Assembly: GCA_964030785.1 (NCBI GenBank)
Contig: OZ034970.1
Location: 1,922,911 to 1,986,910, forward strand
Direction of reading: 5' to 3'
Length of the DNA stretch: 64,000 nt
From: Siderastrea siderea
Lineage: Eukaryota > Cnidaria > Anthozoa > Scleractinia > Rhizangiidae
Shown here: in pieces, positions 49,101-52,100 of the stretch
How positions within the stretch are numbered: the stretch's first letter is position 1
Layout: every line of letters begins with the position of its first letter
Position numbers and translations under genes: made by a program
The notes under the pieces: generated by a model
The model's database searches: none
What the model saw: the letters and a program-made list of their open reading frames with translations, nothing else
What the model was told of the DNA's origin: nothing

Positions 49101-52100
49101 CCGAACATTTTAACTGTACTTGTTGTTCTGATTTTTTCTCACTTCGTTTTCTGCCGTAATTAAGTTCTTCTTTCTATTATACTTATAGTTATGGTTATAG
49201 TTTTAATAATATATATAGTTATATTTATAGTAGTTATAACTTTTTCAATTGTTGCACTACTGGCCTGGGTAGATTAGTAACTGTTACCTGTGGGCCAGTC
49301 AATTGAAACTGCTCTAAGCAAGAATTTGAATAAAGTTAGAAAGATAATTTGAAAATGCTGCCATTTTGAATTTTTATGACGTCAAATGGTTACCGCTATT
49401 GTTGTAAAAGAAATTTCTTTTTGTATGCAACAATAGTGGCAACCATTTGAGTGTAGGTTTTTGTCGAGAGTCGAGGGTCGAGGGTAATATGTCGAGGGTG
49501 GAGGGAAAATGTCGAGGGTTCAAAAGTGTCGTCTACATTCAGGCTTTGAGTCCCTTGTCAAAAAGCCAGAATTCTTAGGTCGTTTCTGCATCATTGAACA
49601 GTTTATATTTTTGTATGAACCCTCGACATTTTACCCTCCACCCTCGACATTTTTCCCTCGGACCCTGGACATATTACCCTCGACCCTCGACTCTCGACAA
49701 AAACCTATACACCAACCATTTGACGTCATAAAAATCAGGAGCCCATTACTCCCATTACTCGGAGCCTCCATCTCTCATACATCCTTGAGTCAACCTTTGC
49801 GCGTATCTTTTTATTTATAGAAACATGTTTCCCGCAAAATATCATGTTTCTGCTAACACCGGCACGTGGCCGAATCAACGCCCCAAAGAAAACGGCGGTC
49901 AAAGCGAAGCAAAATACCTTGTCCTTTGTTCGTTTTCCTCTTCCACGTATCCTTTTCTGCCCACCAAAGATACAATCGAGGTTCCACGTTAGTTTTTAAC
50001 TGTGGAAATCAATGTGTAACGCGCCGGTATTTAGATTGTCTCCGGCTCGCAGATGATCTTGATGTCGTTTTCAAGATGAGTACACAGCATCATGCAGGAA
50101 TCAAGCGCCAGTCTTCCGTGGATTGAGACCCACATTGTTTTAGGATTAGAAAAGATGGATTTCAAGAACTTCAGAATGGGAGCTATTGCCTTGTATTGCG
50201 AACTTCAGTCACCTTGTCATCTTAAAAAGGTTCGACGCGTGTTATTTCGGTGGATATCTACAACAGAAGAGAAACTGATGAAATGTATCCGTGGATTTAG
50301 AACGATGGTCCAGACAAAAACCGGTACTAAGCCTAAAAGCCTAGAAGAATAGTACTGTGAAACTGGGATCTGCTTAGCTTGGTTATCGAGAACGAAGGCG
50401 CCGGAAAACACCGTGACGGGATTAAAATTTCAACATCAACACGGTACAATATGTACGCGATTCATAACAGGCTCTGAGATTGTACTGATCACAAGAGCTG
50501 TCTAGATTATCTCGGATCCATTGACTCCATCTCTGACAGACAGGAAGAAACATTAAAAACAACGAACTTGAAGGAGAAAATAACCGTACACTCTTTTTTT
50601 TATAAGAACATATTTTATGAGAATGTCGAGGCAGAAAATTGCGAAACCTTAAGAATATTTTAAAAATAAACCCGAGGCTGATATTTTGAAAAGGGTATAA
50701 TTTTGTGTGTTGAAAATCTGTAAATACAATACAATTAACTTAACCTTATAAAATTATTCCTTTCTCTAAAAGGCAAAACTAGCCAACAAAACGAAAAAAC
50801 CTCGCTGACTGCAACGAAAAGCGATGGAGCACGTCCACAACGTAACGCGATACAGATATAGACACCGAACACTTGTAACTGATACCCCAATGCATTCTAA
50901 AACGGAAATGTCCTGAGCCATTATATATTTAAGAATAATACAAGAATATTTTCAGCCTAAAACAACATTCTTATAAAAAAAGAGTGTATTTAGGACTACT
51001 TATTATCGTCTTTTCTGTCTCAGTTGCACAGGACTGAAATGGTTAGGGCAAAATCAAAACGATGATATGTATTTAAGTGGCGTAGTCGCCATTTATGCCA
51101 TGTTCCTGAAGGCAAATGTCACTCTGAAACAAACGTTGTATCGTTGTTGCATCGAGTTATACCCTGGATATTGCTTTATATTTTAGTTTGCACTCGCACA
51201 TTACCGCTGTTGGCACGTTGAACGACAGTGTATAATTATCGACGAGAAAGAAAAGAAACAAAGCACCTTACAGTTGACAGATTTTATTGTCTTGGCTCTT
51301 TGATTCAAAACAATACTGCGCACTGATGAAAACGTTTATATTTGTAAAAATGGCAAAAGGTTTGGTATTTCAAATAAAGTTTGTGAATTCCGTCGTACAA
51401 CTAGTGGGCCCCGCTGTTAAATTTTAAAATGTTACCCGATTTGAAAGTTTTTCATCACTCGGTGAATAGGGCGCGTTTCCACGGACCAGCGTTTTGCAGT
51501 CTAATACAGACAATACTGTGATAAATATATATATCTTTTTCATGGGCGTGAGCTGAAACTGAGGTCACGGACGTGCGATATATAACAATAACGTCGTTCT
51601 GATTGGACATTAAAAAGAGAGCGCGGGAATCCCAGAGCCCTGCGGCGTTCTAAAAATAAAAAGATACGCGCAAAGGTTGACTTACAGGGATTATATGGGA
51701 GATGGAGGCTCCGAGTAATGGGCTCCAGCAAAAATTCAAATGGCAGCGCGCGGGAAACTCAAAAGCGAAAACAGGTGATATTCATATCTAACTTTTTGGT
51801 ACACTAAAACCTTTTTTCCACTTGTTAACTTAAGAATTGAAATAAAGTCCAACAACATCAACATCAAGTTGTTGTAACAGTGGAGGTTCCCTTAAAACCG
51901 TGTTCTGCTTCTGATTAGAATACGACCAGTCTCTCTGCTCAGGGATAAAGTCCATCGAAAACAAAGATCGCGTGATCGCGAAATTCACCTGCCACGAAGG
52001 ATCTCTTTCAATCAGCATTTCACATATACGATTATTTCACGTTCATGAAAGGTTTATTACCTTCATAGCAAACAACAGAGGATTATCTTCAGAATTCATT

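Noticed and set aside
51830..52018. Possible extra exon reading [15 protein letters not shown]
   Set aside because: No acceptor, and exons 3 and 4 already join in phase with conserved sequence across the junction.
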